Source of the DNA: Gnomoniopsis sp. IMI 355080
Lineage: Eukaryota; Ascomycota; Sordariomycetes; Diaporthales; Gnomoniaceae
Length of the DNA stretch: 64,000 nt
Direction: 5' to 3'
Assembly: GCA_027946555.1 (NCBI GenBank)
Contig: JAPEVC010000029.1
Span: forward strand, 124,001 to 188,000
The notes under the pieces are model-generated. The model was not told the origin of the DNA. It ran no database searches and saw only the letters and a list, made by a program, of their open reading frames with translations. This document shows positions 11,750 through 23,816 of this stretch, in pieces; the first letter of the stretch is position 1, and each line of letters starts with the position of its first letter. The translations under genes were made by a program, and so were the position numbers.

Positions 11750-13399
11750 ATGGGTTCATGCCTCAGCGAAATCAGTTCACGGCCCAAGACTGCCACAAGT
11801 TCACAGTCAACCGTGATCGGTGATGAGGGAGCCCCAGCAACCTCTTGCAAGACCGATGGCGACAACAAGCAGTCACAGCGAAGCTCCCGCGATCACGGTT
11901 CCCAGAGGCGAGCCGATGATGACACGGTCTTGCCCTCTCAAGAGCTTAGCTACCCTCTTCCCTTTGGCAAACCAGTTCTAGCTCACTTCCTTCACGACCC
12001 CTCGTATCATAATCTTAATCATGCCTCCTTTGGTACAATTCCCTCTCACATTTCTGAGAGACTACACCACTACCAGCTTCTGCACGAGCGCTCACCTGAC
12101 CCCTTCATCCGCTACACCTATCCGGACCTCCTTGATACCAACCGCAAAGCCATCGCCGAGCTGATTAATGCACCCAATCTTGATGAGGTCGTCTTCGTGC
12201 CCAACGCCACAGTTGGCGTCAACACCGTTCTCCGCGGCATGTCAGACACCTGGAATCAGGACGGAAAGGATGAGATCCTCTTCTTCTCCACCATCTATGG
12301 CGCCTGCGGCAAAACCGTCACGTATGTCTCTGACTCGACGCACGGCCAAGTGCATGGCAGAGCCATCGAGCTCACCTACCCCATCTCCGACGCCGCCATC
12401 CTCTCTCATTTCCGCGCGACGGTAGCCACAGCCAAAGCCGAAGGCAAGCGTCCCCGCGTGGCCGTCTTCGACACGGTCTCCAGTCTGCCTGGGGCACGGT
12501 TTCCCTACGAGGCAATGGTGGCTGCGTGCCGCGAGCTCGGCCTCCTGTCGCTCATAGACGCGGCGCAGGGCGTTGGGATGATCCCCCTCGACGTTGCGAA
12601 GCTCGATCCGGACTTCCTCGTGAGCAACTGTCACAAGTGGTTGTTTGTGCCGCGTGGGTGCGCCGTGTTCTATGTTCCCCTGCGGAATCAACATTTGATT
12701 CGGAGCACAGTCCCCACGAGCCATGGATATGTGCCGTTAGATCCAAGCAAAACGAGGGCGAATCCGCTGCCCCCGAGTACGAAGAGCCCGTTTGTGAACA
12801 GTTTTGAGTATGTGGGGACTTTGGACAATAGCCCATACTTGTGTGTCAAGGATGCCATTGAGTGGAGAAAGACGGTGCTTGGTGGTGAGGAGAGGATCAG
12901 GAACTATGTCAAAGAGCTAGCAAATACGGGTGGTGAGGAGGTTGCCTGCGCGCTGGGAACGTGGGTTATGAGAAACGAAGAAGACACTTTGAGTGATTGC
13001 GGAATGGTCAATGTTGCTCTGCCGCTGGCTGTTGTGCATGAAGCTGGTGCCGAGGTAATCGAAGACGAGGACGAGAGGGCGAGAGCGGCGGACATTGAGG
13101 ACGCTGCGCCTGTCAATGCCCTCAAGGCGGAAGGAGTTGAAAACAGCGCCATTGGCCACGACGGTGCGAGGGAAGGTGACACGAAGATACCCCACAGCGA
13201 GGCTGAGAGGATTTGGGCATGGATGACCAAGGAGCTTGTCGACGAGTACCAGACCTTTATCCCTCTCTACTACCACGACGGAAGGTTTTGGGCTCGCTTG
13301 AGTGCCCAGGTGTATCTTGACGGGGACGACTTTGTATGGGCAGGCAAGACTCTCAAGACGCTCTGTGAGAGGGTGGCAAAGAAAGACTACGATCTGTAA
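11750..13399 (+). CDS. PLP-dependent aminotransferase class V (Egt2 / isopenicillin-N-epimerase-like)
   Basis: Single-exon gene of 549 residues. The fold-type I core begins near residue 65. It carries LNHASFGTIP (88-98), a PLP-phosphate region (TVGVNTVLRG), the cofactor Asp at 270 in SLIDAAQGVG and the Schiff-base Lys at 296 in SNCHKWLFVPRG. This combination matches the isopenicillin N epimerase/cysteine-desulfurase-like branch that includes fungal Egt2, the hercynylcysteine sulfoxide lyase of ergothioneine synthesis; no egt1 gene is in the window. Two oddities stand out. The N-terminus MGSCLS fits an N-myristoylation/palmitoylation signal ahead of ~60 polar residues. An acidic low-complexity insertion lies near residues 435-480. 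Fold and cofactor are secure; the substrate is inference. Confidence 0.87.
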   Translation: MGSCLSEISSRPKTATSSQSTVIGDEGAPATSCKTDGDNKQSQRSSRDHGSQRRADDDTVLPSQELSYPLPFGKPVLAHFLHDPSYHNLNHASFGTIPSHISERLHHYQLLHERSPDPFIRYTYPDLLDTNRKAIAELINAPNLDEVVFVPNATVGVNTVLRGMSDTWNQDGKDEILFFSTIYGACGKTVTYVSDSTHGQVHGRAIELTYPISDAAILSHFRATVATAKAEGKRPRVAVFDTVSSLPGARFPYEAMVAACRELGLLSLIDAAQGVGMIPLDVAKLDPDFLVSNCHKWLFVPRGCAVFYVPLRNQHLIRSTVPTSHGYVPLDPSKTRANPLPPSTKSPFVNSFEYVGTLDNSPYLCVKDAIEWRKTVLGGEERIRNYVKELANTGGEEVACALGTWVMRNEEDTLSDCGMVNVALPLAVVHEAGAEVIEDEDERARAADIEDAAPVNALKAEGVENSAIGHDGAREGDTKIPHSEAERIWAWMTKELVDEYQTFIPLYYHDGRFWARLSAQVYLDGDDFVWAGKTLKTLCERVAKKDYDL

Positions 13400-13884
13400 T
13401 TAGTCAATATCATACGCCCAGCAACGAAGAGTACATCGAAGTATTACACCGTCAACTAAAGTGAATGCCAAGCGTGGAAACTGCATAAGTGGAATATACT
13501 CATCGTCCATGCAACTTGTAATTTCCTGGGCGACGCCAGTCAGCTTACGAGTTAGGAAAGAGATGACTTGGTGTCTTCCCCGTCATCCATAGCCAGGACA
13601 AATCTCGCAGCAGTATCTGCTTAGGATGCAGCATGGATGGCAACTACAGATAGATTGCTTTGCGCCGATCACGTTGTTTCTATAAGTCTTGCATTTTGTA
13701 CGCCCTCTCTAAAATAAGACGCTAGAGCCTCTACGTTGTCTCTCGTTTGGCCGCCCTGCAAAATCGGAGCAAAATCGGGCAGGACACTGTTCTCAGCATC
13801 GCATCGGACCTCTTGACCCGATTTGTCATCATATATCATGTACTCTTTCTCTTTCTGTCCCTTTCTCTCTCTTGCATCTACTCT
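13400..13884. other. Convergent intergenic region
   Basis: Holds only the 3' flanks of the convergent PLP enzyme and GLTP genes. A pyrimidine-rich CTCTTTCT stretch lies near 13845-13880. No gene is seen. Confidence 0.6.
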
Positions 13885-14638
13885 CTACCACTTGGCATCC
13901 TTGCTATCGACAAAAGGCTTGAGAATGCCAACGATCTTGTCGAGAGCAGCCAACCAGGGCTGGAACTGCTCGTCGAACTTCTCTGGCGGGGTGTCCTTGC
14001 CGACCTCCTTGTAAAAATCGGCACGCTTTGGGCAGTAGCCCATGGCAGTGGAGAAGATCTTCTTGACGATGAAGTTGTGGTGGGGCTTGAGGGTCTCGCC
14101 ATAGGCGTTGGTGAAAGAGACGGAAAGCTCCTCGGTCGCGTTCTTTGAGTTGGCGCTGAGGGCCTGGGACATGAAGTCAAGGCCACTGATCGATGACTAG
14201 TCAGAAAGGAGGACAATCCAGGCCAATTCCGAGGTGTAGGAGTAGTACGTACCGGGTCAACCACAGCAGACCCTCGGTAGCAACGTGCTTCTTGGCGGCG
14301 AGCTCATTCTTGACGAGATCTTGCAGGGTCGCGGACTCGGCGGGAGCCTCCTTGAAGCGAGTCTCGAGCTTCTGCAAGGAGAAGAAAGGCATTTATCAGC
14401 TAACCGGAGCAGGGGAGGGGCGTGGGCCAGCCATGGTGCATACCGTGACGTTACCGCTGATGTCGCTCTTGACGGGAGAGAAGGCCGAGGCCTTGAGATA
14501 GTCGAAGATGAGGACCAGAGACTGGCAAGCTTGAATGAACTCTTCGGTAGAGATCTTGTTCTCCGCATCGATTGGGACGTCGGCAAAGGACTTCTTGAAC
14601 GCCGGGTTCTCGAAGTAGGGAACGGATGTGTCGGCCAT
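13885..14638 (-). CDS. Glycolipid transfer protein, HET-C2-like
   Basis: Three minus-strand exons, 14638-14444, 14371-14253 and 14185-13885, give 204 residues, the usual GLTP length. The glycolipid headgroup site of the GLTP fold is present. Asp59, Asn63 and Lys66 in SDISGNVTK have the same spacing as Asp48, Asn52 and Lys55 of human GLTP; Trp102 lies in ATEGLLWLTR and His140/141 in LKPHHNF. Overall the protein resembles Podospora HET-C2, whose alleles control heterokaryon incompatibility. The expected role is intermembrane transfer or sensing of glucosyl- or galactosylceramides at the cytosolic face. The introns fall just after the binding-site helix and after the Trp motif, and all junctions restore family motifs. 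Whether this copy is polymorphic or acts in self/non-self recognition cannot be seen from one genome. Confidence 0.93.
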
Positions 14639-16339
14639 GTTGGATGTTGTGGAGGTGATGTATTGGACTTGAAAGTGGGAATGGAAGCAAGACGATGTTG
14701 AGGAGTGCAATGGAAGGACGATGGGTCTCAGGCAGAAATACCACCGGTAGAAGTAGTCAAGAAAAGGGAAGTGTTCCAAAGGGCAACAAGCGGTCAAGTC
14801 GTCGCGTTACAGACACATGGCACTTGACAAGTCGAGGGAATGAATGGACCGCATGGAATGGAGCATGGAGCATGGAGCATGGACCTGAATTGAGCTCTCC
14901 ACAGTTTCATCCACGGGCTGGACCCCTTTCCTGCGCTCATGCTCCAACCCCACCTTGATTCGCAAGTGGGCGGGTGGATTGAATGAGGGGTCGTGGTCTT
15001 AACAACTCGTCATATGTTTTGTAGTGATATCGTATTAGTCCAACGTGCCCCTGAAAATTAAACCATTAATGCACGCATATGGGCAAATACTGACTCACCT
15101 TTTTAACACCTACCAGCCAACGTGGTATTTATTTACCTTATGAAATGCAGTAGATCTCAAAGTGGTCGTGCTATGTAACTCAGCACCCTTTTGATTTCAT
15201 CCTCTTGACTGTACTTACCTACTGTGCCGTGCTTGCAATTGATCAGTTGCAAAAGTCAATTGCTCACACTCTCGCCAACCAAAGTTGTCAGAGGAGTTGA
15301 CATGTGACATACATAATAAGTACGACACGCGATAGTCTTGACAGCAACCTGATCTATTAGTTGTGTCAGACGCAAATAATGTCAGTTCCTTATGATAAGG
15401 ACGTGTATTATACCATAACGACATTCTCGACGGGACTTGTTTCCCTTTCATGAGACTAGCCTCGTTCTTCATGATCACGCTTTGGATGATGAGACTAGAA
15501 ATGGGATTAGGTCGTAAGCAAGAGGTAGGCAGGCTGTCTGCAGTAATTCCAAGCCAGAACTTTGCAAGAACTATCAGTTCTAGAGTGACGAACGCCAAGA
15601 CAGCCAACCAAACGTAAACTACCTAGCACCGCTGCAGGTAGCATGGCATTGCATGGTCATTCCAAGTCGAGACCAAGTTCATCGGATGGCCGGTGGCTTG
15701 TTGGATGTTGGTTTTACGAAAGGACCTAATATACGCTCCGTCCCTGCTAAGCGACCCTTTCCAAACCTCGGGGGCTCTTGTTGACGTCATTCTTGACGCT
15801 ACCTAGCTGCCTCTTCCAGGGACCTGAAAGAGCTGCATGCTACCTCGCATGTACGGGATACTGTGTAGGTACGCCCCACATCAACATTCACCCCTCCATA
15901 CATAGTAGGTGAGCCTGCCCACCATCGTGAGTTTTCCAGCTCTGGTGTACCACCACCAGGTTCCGCCCTAGCAGTCTTCTCCCCTTAGCGAATACATCCA
16001 GTGTCTTACGTCCTGGCTTGGCATCCTATTCTGAACCTGCTCCGGCCGTATGCAACATCCTTTTTACCCTTTTTGCATGCGCATCTCCTCGACGGGAGCA
16101 AATCCACCCGAGCGAAATCACATGAGCTACCCCCTGTCCTAAGCACGACATAGCGGCAGCCCTTACCTTGTGTCACTGATTCCTCGACCTTGATTTACAA
16201 ACCTTGACAAGCTTTGCCATCATAATCTATAAACCCGGCCATTCCATTCCCCCTCCATCAGCCGCGCCTAGGTCCTGACCCTCTCGACTGATCAACGCTC
16301 CGCCCTTTCCCCCAAGCTTTGGATAGGCACCCTATCACG
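14639..16339. other. Divergent intergenic region upstream of GLTP and PLD genes
   Basis: A 1.7 kb gap between two divergent starts. It holds a 7-base tandem repeat at 14861-14881 and a pyrimidine-rich stretch just before the phospholipase D start. Minus-strand open frames at about 15.2-15.6 kb have no recognisable motif. No gene is supported. Confidence 0.55.
14861..14881. repeat. 7-bp tandem repeat, three copies
   Basis: GAGCATG is repeated three times without interruption about 220 bases upstream of the GLTP start codon. No function is evident. Confidence 0.6.
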
Positions 16340-19133
16340 ATGTCTCAATCCAATGCGGGAGAAGAGAAACACAGTGGAAAACTCCACGAACTCAAGGAGA
16401 AACTTGAGAGCACCACCCTGCAAAACTTCAAGGTCGGCTTGATACATAAGAAGTAAGCTGCCTACACGTTCCTAGGGCCACGGCGAAAGGCTGACGCTCG
16501 TCATAGACACCAGATTGGAAAATTTGCGAATTTGGTAGGTTCACGGTTGTGTCTTCACAGCCATTCCCTACTTTGACTGATCCATTGCAGTTCAATCCCG
16601 AACATCGTCATGATGAGGAACACGAAAAGGCCACCGATGAAAAGCGCCAAAAGATCCGCGAGCAGCACCGTTTCGAGTCTTTCTTCCCCGAAAGGGATGG
16701 GAACCTGATCAAGTGGTACGTTGACGGCCGTGACTACTTCTGGGCTGTGTCAGAGGCTCTTGAAAAGGCCAAGGAAATCATCTACATCGAGGATTGGTGG
16801 CTTTCGCCAGAGCTGTTCCTACGTAGACCACCCTACTACAACCAGGAGTGGAGACTTGACCAGGTACTCAAGCGCCGGGCTGAGGCGGGTGTCAAGATTT
16901 ACGTTATTGTCTATCGTGAGGTCGAGGCGGCCATCACCTGTAATTCTGCCCATACCAAGCATGCATTGCAAGCCCTGTGTCCCGAGGGAAGCCCTGGCTA
17001 TGGCAACATCAAGATCATGAGACATCCCGATCACAATGTGCTGGAGAACGCCGCCGACATGACCTTCTACTGGGCACATCACGAAAAGTTCATCGTTATT
17101 GACTACGAGATGGCTTTCATCGGTGGTTTGGATCTGTGTTTTGGCCGATGGGACAACCACCAGCATCAGCTCTCCGATCTACATCCCGAGGGCATCCAAA
17201 ATGAAATTTGGCCAGGTCAAGACTTCAATAACAACCGCGTCATGGATTTTCAAAACGTCAATGATTGGAAGGAGAACGAGCTCAGCAAGGCGGATTACGG
17301 GCGCATGCCTTGGCACGACGTGGCTATGGGGGTCATTGGTCCCTGTGTCTATGATATAGCTGAACACTTTGTCCTGCGATGGAACTTTGTGAAGCGCGAC
17401 AAGTATAAGCGTGACGAACGCTTCGACTGGCTCGAGCTGCGCGGCCGGCAGGGTGAGGACGAAGACCTAGTGGGAGTGCAGCGGCCGAAGCATCCTGTGG
17501 GTGATTACGTCGTGCATCCGTACACGCCCATGGAGTCCAAAAACCTTTCTGACCGCGGTACGATTCACGCGCAAATTATCCGGTCAAGTGCAGACTGGTC
17601 CAGTGGTGTCTTGGTCGATCACTCGATCCAGAACGCCTACTCAGAAATCATCAGGAAGGCAGAACACTTTGTCTACATTGAGAACCAATTCTTCATTACT
17701 GCTACGGGTGACCAGCAAGCACCAATCACCAACACTATTGGACGGTCAATCGTGGAAGCGGTCGTGCGTGCTGGCAAGGAGGGACGCAAATTCCGCGTCA
17801 TCATTATGATTCCAGCGATCCCAGGCTTCGCCGGTGACTTGCGTCTACCGGCCGCCACGGGAACGCGGGCTATCATGGACTACCAGTATCGTTCGCTTTG
17901 CCGCGGTGAACACTCCATCTTCGAGCAGGTGCGCAAGGAGGGTGTGGACCCGACACAGCACATCTTCGTGTTCAATCTCCGATCATATGATCGTCTTAAC
18001 AAGACCCCTGCCATGACCAAGCAAGAAGAAGAATCCGGCCTCAAATATCAGGACATTCAGCGCGCCGAAGCGGAGGAAATCATGGGAAGCGGAATCTATG
18101 GCACAGAGAGAGATGCTGAGGGCGAAAAGGACACACACATGGGCCAAAAACACAAGTTTAGTCTCTCCAAATTCCTGAACAAGGGCGAACATGCCAAGGA
18201 CGTTGCAAAGGCCAATCTGAAAGATGAGCACAAATCCGAGGCCGACGAGAAGCAGACGGATGTTAAGCGACGCTTTGAGGCGGCACGTCAGCAAGGCCAG
18301 GATGAGTCCAAATCCTCCGCCAGTGTCGCAGCGTGCGCGATGGCCGGGACAACCAGGGTACTTGACGAGGTCTGGGAAGGCGATCCAGAGGATGAAATTA
18401 ACAATTGGATCCAGGAGGAGCTGTACATCCACGCGAAGCTACTTATCGTGGATGACCGCATTGTGGTATGCGGATCCTCAAATCTCAATGATCGAAGCCA
18501 ACTGGGCTACCACGACAGCGAGCTGAGCATAGTGATGGAGGACACTCACCGGATACCCAGTACCATGGACGGTCAGCCTTTTGAAGCCGGATACCACGCG
18601 GCTACGCTGCGAAGGTATCTGTGGCGTGAGCATTTGGGACTATTGCCGCCGCAGCCTAATGATGCTGGCGATGAAGTTAATGCGAAGCCGCCTGGTGAGA
18701 ATACGATGAACGACCCCTGGGACCAGGGAGACGGAGCGGAGAGTTACAAGTTCGTGGAGGACCCTATGAGCGATAAACTTTGGGATACTTGGACGGAGCA
18801 GGCGCAGACGAACACGGTTATTTTCCGCCAATTATTCCATGCTGACCCAGATGACCACGGTAGGCCGTCTCTATCACTTCAAGATCATCGAGTGCGACGT
18901 TATTGACATTTGATACAGTAAAAACCTTTGACGACTACGACAACTTTCTCCCGAAGCAGGGCACCAAGGCAGGGCATATCTATGACCGAATGCAGGATCC
19001 CCTCGACGTTCGTAAGAAGTTGGACAAAGTCAAGGGACACCTTGTCTTCATGTCGCTGGACTTCCTCAAGGACGCTAATATGGCCGAGACAGGGTTGCAG
19101 GTCAACTCTATAACCGAGAGCGTTTATACCTAA
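16340..19133 (+). CDS. Phospholipase D with two HKD motifs
   Basis: Four exons, 16340-16452, 16507-16534, 16591-18859 and 18919-19133, give 874 residues; exon 2 is a 28-nt micro-exon. Both HxKxxxxD motifs are present: His211-Lys213-Asp218 (HHEKFIVID) followed by GGLDLCFGRWD, and about His661-Lys663-Asp668 (HAKLLIVDD) followed by GSSNLNDRS. This is a complete phosphatidylcholine-hydrolysing PLD core that makes phosphatidic acid. No PX or PH domain precedes the core, so it is the short fungal form rather than a Spo14-like long form; membrane targeting would need another route. A charged lysine/glutamate-rich linker (about residues 540-625) separates the two halves. The exon 4 C-terminus (DFLKDANM...) resembles conserved PLD tails, supporting the last splice. 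Confidence 0.94.
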
Positions 19134-20223
19134 GTAAGTGGGATTTTGGTGGTGCACAACAAAAAGGATCCTCTTAGCATGTGTTTTTGTATTAGTCATT
19201 ATATACCCCTAATATCATGGTCTCTATGAGAAAATGCCGACCGATCAATGATGATGATCTTGGCTCGTCTGTGGTATACAGCATTTAGTTTCTGTCTCTT
19301 TGCTCCCACACGTGCCCCATACCCAAGTTTTGTCTTGGTACCAAGTTCGCAATGGCATCTCAGTGCTACTTCGCATGAACTCGGTGTCATCACACGATAT
19401 ATGATCGTGTACAGGGCCACAACCGTCACTCAGGGTCCTACCTCGTGCCTGGAAGCACGAGGTCTTTTAACGCCCACAGATCTAGCATGATGCCGAGTGA
19501 CCCGATCTAACTCACTACATCAACAAGGAATGCTACCATTAACCATCGTTGTGCGTTCCTACCTGGAGTCGGGAGTCTGCATGCTATTGCGGGTGACTGT
19601 CGGGTGTTTGCCATCTACTGCGCGCAAAATACGTTGACAGATGACCTTCCCGGACATTACGACCGGTTGCTGGTATCCCCAGACGCATTTGGTGTCCTGC
19701 ATTGACGCGAACATGAGTGGTTGTCGGGCCACAAGGTCTGACACCACTGCGGTTGCCGTTTTGGCGCGACCTCTTTCGAGCGTCACGACTCACAGCCCAA
19801 CCGAGGAGTTTACCAGGGAGATGGCCCTCATCTCGATTTGGATCAAGGCAATGAATTCTCTCTTAATGACTCAGAACACCGGTGTCTCAGTAATTAGCGA
19901 TGCTTTGCCGTTCGTGAGGTCCTCGGCAATATGCTCGCTTGCAACACTCATCGGCAGTCCAAGAGGTCGGGTAGGAAGGAGACATGAGACCTTGTATTCT
20001 TCTCTATCTTACAGGTCATGGATATAGAGTGCATTCTGCTCTTATATAGCCGTATGGCCTACATCCTCACTCTTCTAGTACTGTCGGTTCTGGTGCTTAT
20101 GTCCCTTATGTGTGAGGTCTCGATGCTAGGTGGTGCTAAGTATCATTTCATCACTCTCAGGCTTCGAGGATCTCATTTCTCTACTCATTCTGTCTAAGCT
20201 ATACGGCGTTCGACACAAGCAAG
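19134..20223. other. Intergenic between PLD and lipase genes
   Basis: No supported gene. Short open frames on both strands lack motifs. It contains the 3' flank of the phospholipase D gene and the promoter of the lipase gene. Confidence 0.6.
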
Positions 20224-21657
20224 ATGAAGACTTCTCTCGTAACTCTCCTGTTCCTCGCGGTCTCTAGGACGATCGCGTCGGCCTTTGGAGACAGCGTCGT
20301 TGAGTCTCAAGGTATGAGCCAGTTCGTGTCGGTCGATGGGAGACGGACTGACTATTTTCCTTGACAGACTCGGTCGGTTTCGGCGTCAATACGGAGGATC
20401 TGGCTGACTTCACCAAGTTTGCCCAATATGCTGGCGCAGCATATTGTAACCCTGTAGCTGGGAGGCCGGTCTACTGCAAAGGCGACATCTGTCCAGCTGG
20501 AAACTATAGTAATGCGACGATCTATTCTGTCTTCCAGTCAGTGAGGCCTTACTCCTACGTCTCCTCAACCTCCAGTCGATCTCCTACCCTTGAACATATT
20601 AGCTGACCACACGAGCGTAGTGGTATCGAGACCGACGTACTGGGTTTCATTGCCGTCGATTCTACAGCTCAAGAGATCATCATATCCCTCCGTGGCTCCT
20701 CGTCACTCTCTAATTGGCTTGGCGACGTTGTCTGGGCCCGCCAGCCTACCACCATGTGCCGCAACTGCTGGGCACACCTCGGCTTCCTCTTCGCCTACGC
20801 AGAGGTCGTCAAGAACGTCAACGCCACGCTCTTTTCCGCCACGAAGCTCTTCCCGAACTACAAAATTTCCCTGACCGGCCACTCGCTCGGCGCAGCCGTC
20901 GGCACGCTCCTCGCCATGCGGTTGCGTGACATGGGCTACGAGATGGACGCATACCTGTACGGCTCGCCCCGCGTCGGCAACGAGGCACTGGCGTCTTATA
21001 TCAGCCATCAAAAGGGAGGGAGCAACTACCGAGTCACCCATCTTGCTGACTTGGTGGCGCGTCTGCCGCCCATCAATCGTGAGTTTCGGCATATCAGCCC
21101 CGAGTACTGGATGCAGCCGGGGCCGAGCTGGCGGACGAGGTACGACGCTGCCGAGATCGAGGTGTGCACAGGCTATGCGAACGCGGCGTGTAATGCGGGC
21201 GCACCGTGGTGGGTGCTCGATATCACCAGTCACTTGTACTATTTCGTGGCCATCAGCCATTGTGGGGAGACGGAGCCGCGGTTGCGCTTTGCGAACGAGC
21301 CAGTGAATGGTACTACGGCGGTCAATGGCAGTGAGGCCGGGCTCGACCAAACGACGGCGAATGCACTGGCTGTAAGCTATTTTTCTCTCATCATCTCATG
21401 ATTTGCATCCATTGCAGCTGGCCTCGGCATCGCGGGCTGGCTGGAAATCTGAGGAGTCTTCCCCGGGCTACTTCACTCTTCGGACTGCAGGAATAACCGC
21501 CGGGAATGCCTCACGAGATTCTATGACCTTCCGATCATTCAAGACAGACTGACTTCAATATTGCTAACTGAGATGACTATAGATGTATGCAAAACTGGAT
21601 CAGGACTATGCGAATGCATTGCAGACGAGTGGAATAGAATCGGACATGGTGTTCTGA
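20224..21657 (+). CDS. Secreted class 3 lipase (alpha/beta hydrolase)
   Basis: Best model has four exons, 20224-20311, 20368-20536, 20621-21371 and 21583-21657, giving 360 residues. The signal peptide is MKTSLVTLLFLAVSRTIASA. The core has IIISLRGSSSLSNWLGD (oxyanion region), the nucleophile elbow GHSLGA, Asp in HLADLVARLPP and His in DITSHLYYF, forming the Ser-Asp-His triad of Lipase_3. Cysteine pairs in the N-terminal part suit an extracellular enzyme acting on triacylglycerols or feruloyl-type esters. Intron 2 uses a weak GTCAGT donor. The last intron (21372-21582) has a strong GCTAAC branch site before the chosen acceptor. An alternative acceptor near 21418 would give a different C-terminus, so the last ~25 residues are uncertain. 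Confidence 0.87.
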
Positions 21658-23816
21658 GGCTCTTGATGAGACGTCGAGCAAGATGGATGCTTGCGCGGGC
21701 CGGTATCGTACTTTACTGCCAAATTGTGCCTATTCTATTTTGGCCTCAATAACAGTACTCAGGGTAATGAGTCGTGATCTGAAGTTTCGGAAAGGGAGCA
21801 GTTGCGAAGAATGACGACTGATGGTTCGCGGTGTGGCTCTCGAACCTGATACTAGGAGTCCAATATCAACAGTAATGGCGGGAGGGGCCATAAAGAAAGG
21901 ACGTCACTGGGTTGTTAGTATCCTATATTTGCCAACTGGGATCTCTACCAGCTTGTCATATCTCCATCCGAACGTGTGTAATAAAAATTACCCAAAGTGT
22001 GTGCAATCGTTCGGTACATTCAGAGCCCGATTTCTCAATTTCAGTCGTCCACGGGTGGTATGCTGCCCCATTTCTGACATCCTCCATGCAGTGTGTCTCT
22101 GCTACGGGCAAGGCCCGAATGGCTTAGGGAGCCTGTGTTTATTATCCGTATGTAAAGTCCATAAACCCCCAAAGAGTGGCGCCTTCTCGTGATAGATGGG
22201 CCTCATACCTATGCGACCATTGATTCCATATGGGAATGTTTCTGCAACAAGATCCATGGATATACGTAGTCTTTCCGCCGGCAGGATCGCCCTCTCACAC
22301 CAGGGGTCTGGGTTTTCCAAGAACAATATCTGTCACCCCGAGTGATACACTTCTACTACGATATACTTCTCTGGAAATGTCGCTCTGCTGTGGCCCGTCC
22401 AGGTGAAAGTTTGGGAGACCGTCCACATATCTCCGTCTGCGCCCCCACCGAGTTTTACAATATGACTGATGAACAATTGTGGGCTCAATGACCTTTGGTC
22501 GTGAGCCCGTATACAGCGTGCCACCTCAGTCGCGGAGGGTGACAGGCTGACTGCGATATCAGGGGTGGCTAAGGCTTCCGGATGTCCCCAACGAGGTTAC
22601 AAGTATGTGGCCGGATTCTGGATGAGAGATTCGGGCATCAACACTGGTCTCGGGTGGTGGATGTATACGTACCAGCAATTCAAGACATGGCACAGTGGGT
22701 AGAGGCGGGCATATTGAAGCTGGGTGAGAGTGTTTGGGGGGGGGGTAGTATCAAGGATGTCTTTTCAGTCGAGAAGGGGGAGGAAGGGCTTGATTTTGCA
22801 GCCAGTCAAGAGCATTGATCTCTCTAGGTGGGTGTTGTAGGATGGGAAGGCGCAATACGCCACTCAGCGTTTGTTTGTGGTTTTATCAATAAAAAAAACA
22901 TTACCGTCCTGTATTGACTCATTTTATCCTTAGACAGACAGAAAAATTGAGAGCCAGCAGAGAAAAAGAGTGATCGTGTACGAGCATCAGTGACAGTCCC
23001 AGACGATTCCAGTTCATCAGTGTCCACAATGCTCCTCCAAGTAGAAAGGATGTCACCGAGTAGGCCAACACAGCAACATGAAAATTGCGTAATACGCATA
23101 GTCGACTTCCCGACGTGTAATGTAGTCCGGCAGTGAAAATCCCAAGCAGATAATAATCCAAAGGTAGCCAGCCGTCTTGGAGGCGAATCGAAGATAGACG
23201 TTATTGCGTGATCAGTCTCCACGATAACGAGATGCAGAGTGACGACTCGCCAAAGCCAAAGAACCGCTCAGGATGAATCGATCTCAGAGAGAAGCCGATA
23301 CTCGATTGTCATTCTAGGCAAGACACCGACATCCGTAGCGGCCACCTTTGTTCCGCCGGTATGCTCAATGTGCGTAGCATCGAACCTGCGATTTGGGGGG
23401 GGGGGGGCGAAAGGGCGCAAGAGAGCACGGGATGAATTGGAGTTGCCTAATAAAGAGCTCTCCTAGTATCGGACCCTGAAACCAAGACTGTGCCAACCGC
23501 CATGGATAACGTCTTTTGCCAGACGCTGGTACTATTAGCAATCGCCTGGTCCGTCCACTGGGAATAAGAGCAGCGCACGCAATCGCTCTCTCAGATGGTG
23601 ACCCCGCATAATGATGAATGGGTAAAGCACCTCCCGGAAAAAAGGGCGAAAGGCGAGAATATAAATATAGCGGGTGGATCACTTTTCTCTATACGGTTTG
23701 AAAATAGTGCACTACATTTCTCAAATTTTGATTATTATAGTTACACATCCCAACTTTGACCGTCGCAACACTAGTCGTACTCATCAAGACCTGAAGGCGA
23801 ATGTAATAGAAGCAAC
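21658..23816. other. Long intergenic region with poly-G tracts
   Basis: More than 2 kb with no supported gene. It contains a G10 run at 22736-22745 and a G13 run at 23395-23407. A stretch at 22.9-23.2 kb on the minus strand reads as hydrophobic segments in two frames, but no intact gene can be built. The last part should be the promoter of the dioxygenase gene. Confidence 0.55.
23395..23407 (+). repeat. Homopolymer G13
   Basis: Thirteen consecutive G in an intergenic region, the longest homopolymer of G or C in the window. Confidence 0.9.

Noticed and set aside
19134..20223. Possible tRNA or ncRNA between the PLD and lipase genes
   Set aside because: No B-box-like GGTTCGAATCC sequence or cloverleaf arms could be recognised by eye. 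A tRNAscan run would settle it.
22824..23222. Hydrophobic frames on the minus strand that could be a membrane-protein relic
   Set aside because: Membrane-like segments occur in two different frames and cannot be joined by plausible introns. No family motif is seen, so a pseudogene call is not justified.
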